Below, in pieces: positions 63,300 to 64,000 of a stretch of DNA of 64,000 nt. The first letter of the stretch is position 1; each line of letters begins with the position of its first letter. The stretch covers positions 930,001 to 994,000 of the forward strand of contig NZ_AP014879.1 of the NCBI RefSeq assembly GCF_002355735.1, given 5' to 3'. This DNA comes from Sulfuricaulis limicola (GTDB lineage: Bacteria > Pseudomonadota > Gammaproteobacteria > Acidiferrobacterales > Sulfurifustaceae). Made by a program: the position numbers and the translations under genes. Under the pieces are notes generated by a model. It was not told where the DNA came from and did no database searches. It was given only the letters and a program-made list of their open reading frames with translations.

Positions 63300-63848
63300 A
63301 TGAAAATTGATCCCGCCAGTGGTCTCGTGCGGGGAGTGCAGTTCGTGGCCTCACCCAATCATGATGCCCGTCCGGATGGCGCGCCGGTCGACATCCTGGT
63401 CATTCATTCCATCAGCCTCCCGCCGGGAAAATTCGGCGGTCGCGGTGTAGAGCAGCTGTTTTGCAACTGCCTCGATCCTGACGAGCATCCCTATTACCGC
63501 GAGATCAGGGATTTGACGGTTTCCGCGCATTTTCTCATCCGTCGTAATGGCGAAATCATCCAGTTCGTACCCTTGCACCGGCGTGCCTGGCACGCCGGGC
63601 AGTCGTATTGCGAGGGGCGCACGCGGATCAACGATTTTTCCATCGGCATCGAGCTGGAAGGCACGGACGATATGCCGTTTGAAAAAGCACAGTACGAATC
63701 TCTGGGCAGACTGACCAAAATCATCCGGCGGCGCTATCCCGCCATCACCCCTGAACATGTCTACGGGCATGGCGACATCGCACCCGGTCGCAAGACCGAT
63801 CCCGGACCAATGTTCGACTGGCAACGATATCTAAAGTCGCTCGCCTAG
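63300..63848 (+). CDS. ampD: 1,6-anhydro-N-acetylmuramyl-L-alanine amidase AmpD
   Basis: 182 residues from ATG 63300 (ATG 63261 also in frame). Cytoplasmic zinc amidase that cleaves anhydromuropeptides in cell-wall recycling. Motifs: RGVQFVASPNHDARPDG, VDILVIHSISLPPGKFGG (first zinc His), VSAHFLIRRNGEIIQFVPLHRRAWHAGQS, INDFSIGIELEGTDDMPFEKAQYESL and EHVYGHGDIAPGRKTDPGPMFDW (second zinc His and catalytic region). Core gene flanking the islands on the right. Confidence 0.95.
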   Translation: MKIDPASGLVRGVQFVASPNHDARPDGAPVDILVIHSISLPPGKFGGRGVEQLFCNCLDPDEHPYYREIRDLTVSAHFLIRRNGEIIQFVPLHRRAWHAGQSYCEGRTRINDFSIGIELEGTDDMPFEKAQYESLGRLTKIIRRRYPAITPEHVYGHGDIAPGRKTDPGPMFDWQRYLKSLA

Positions 63849-63911
63849 GGCTTGCCATGCGCCAGCCATGGCCAGTACATTAGATGCAAACAAGGATGAA
63901 GAACGATCGGC

Positions 63912-64000
63912 ATGAGTGAGATACTGATTATAGTTCTGCTGGCGATCCTGCTGGATCACCTGATTCCCGATCGTCACGGTTTCAAGCCTTTTGTCTGGTA
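63912..64000 (+). CDS. AmpE-like membrane protein, N-terminus only (cut by window edge)
   Basis: Starts MSEILIIVLLAILLDHLIPDRHGFKPFVWY and runs off the window. The single hydrophobic helix followed by a basic segment, and its place 63 bp after ampD, fit AmpE, the usual partner of AmpD. Too short to be certain. Confidence 0.55.
   Translation, partial: MSEILIIVLLAILLDHLIPDRHGFKPFVW

Overview
The window looks like a chromosomal stretch of a GC-rich gammaproteobacterium. The flanks (prepilin genes, a Fur-family regulator, tRNA-Thr, ampD and an ampE-like start), the c-type cytochromes, the PEP-CTERM-like protein and the heavy-metal gene load would fit an environmental, possibly chemolithotrophic, lineage. 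That placement is inference; no rRNA or marker gene is present to fix the genus.

Layout. Positions 1-1677 are core genome: a pilV-fimT prepilin pair, a Fur-family regulator and tRNA-Thr(CGT). From the 3' half of that tRNA to about 63,232 the window is two genomic islands integrated in tandem. The 3' part of the tRNA gene occurs three times (1631-1677, 25272-25318, 63186-63232). About 145 bp inside each right end is repeated (25145-25290 and 63061-63204), and each left end carries the decayed 3' end of a tyrosine recombinase. Core genome resumes at 63,300 with ampD and a truncated ampE-like gene.

Island A (1.7-25.3 kb) has five parts: a czc-like RND efflux operon lacking an adaptor gene (czcI-like, czcC, czcA, DUF3240, a P1B ATPase with an APC motif); a DUF302, SHOCT and Spy-like set; an operon of a di-haem peroxidase and a diguanylate cyclase; three paralogous Crp/Fnr regulators interspersed with a bufferin-like Cys-rich peptide and a CHRD/PEP-CTERM protein; and a multicopper oxidase-Sco-Ig-like cluster followed by a second diguanylate cyclase.

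Island B (25.3-63.2 kb) starts with a compact mercury module (merC-type fusion, thioredoxin-like protein, merR last, canonical mer promoter). A large copper module follows: copA, copB, a cytochrome, repeated Met-rich periplasmic proteins, SHOCT proteins, a YHS ORF, CzcE and a two-component system. Next is a carbon/energy module (acetate kinase, phosphoketolase, glucan phosphorylase, phosphoglucomutase, MFS). It is interrupted by a Met-rich/CPD-type P-ATPase cassette that left a scar of glgP and beta-CASP nuclease fragments. A pair of secreted cupredoxin proteins comes next, whose HxH copper motifs look complementary (a possible two-gene split multicopper oxidase). The island ends with a DUF1566 protein and two back-to-back AbiE-like toxin-antitoxin pairs.

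Together the islands encode metal sensing (MerR, two-component system), cytosolic export (two P-type ATPases), transenvelope export (RND), periplasmic oxidation and sequestration (multicopper oxidases, Met-rich proteins, Spy-like, bufferin-like), and a glycogen-to-acetate route that could supply ATP. The best candidates for something undescribed are the split multicopper oxidase pair at 56.4-58.4 kb, the repeated conserved tail peptide at 16.8 and 23.0 kb, and the tandem island architecture itself.
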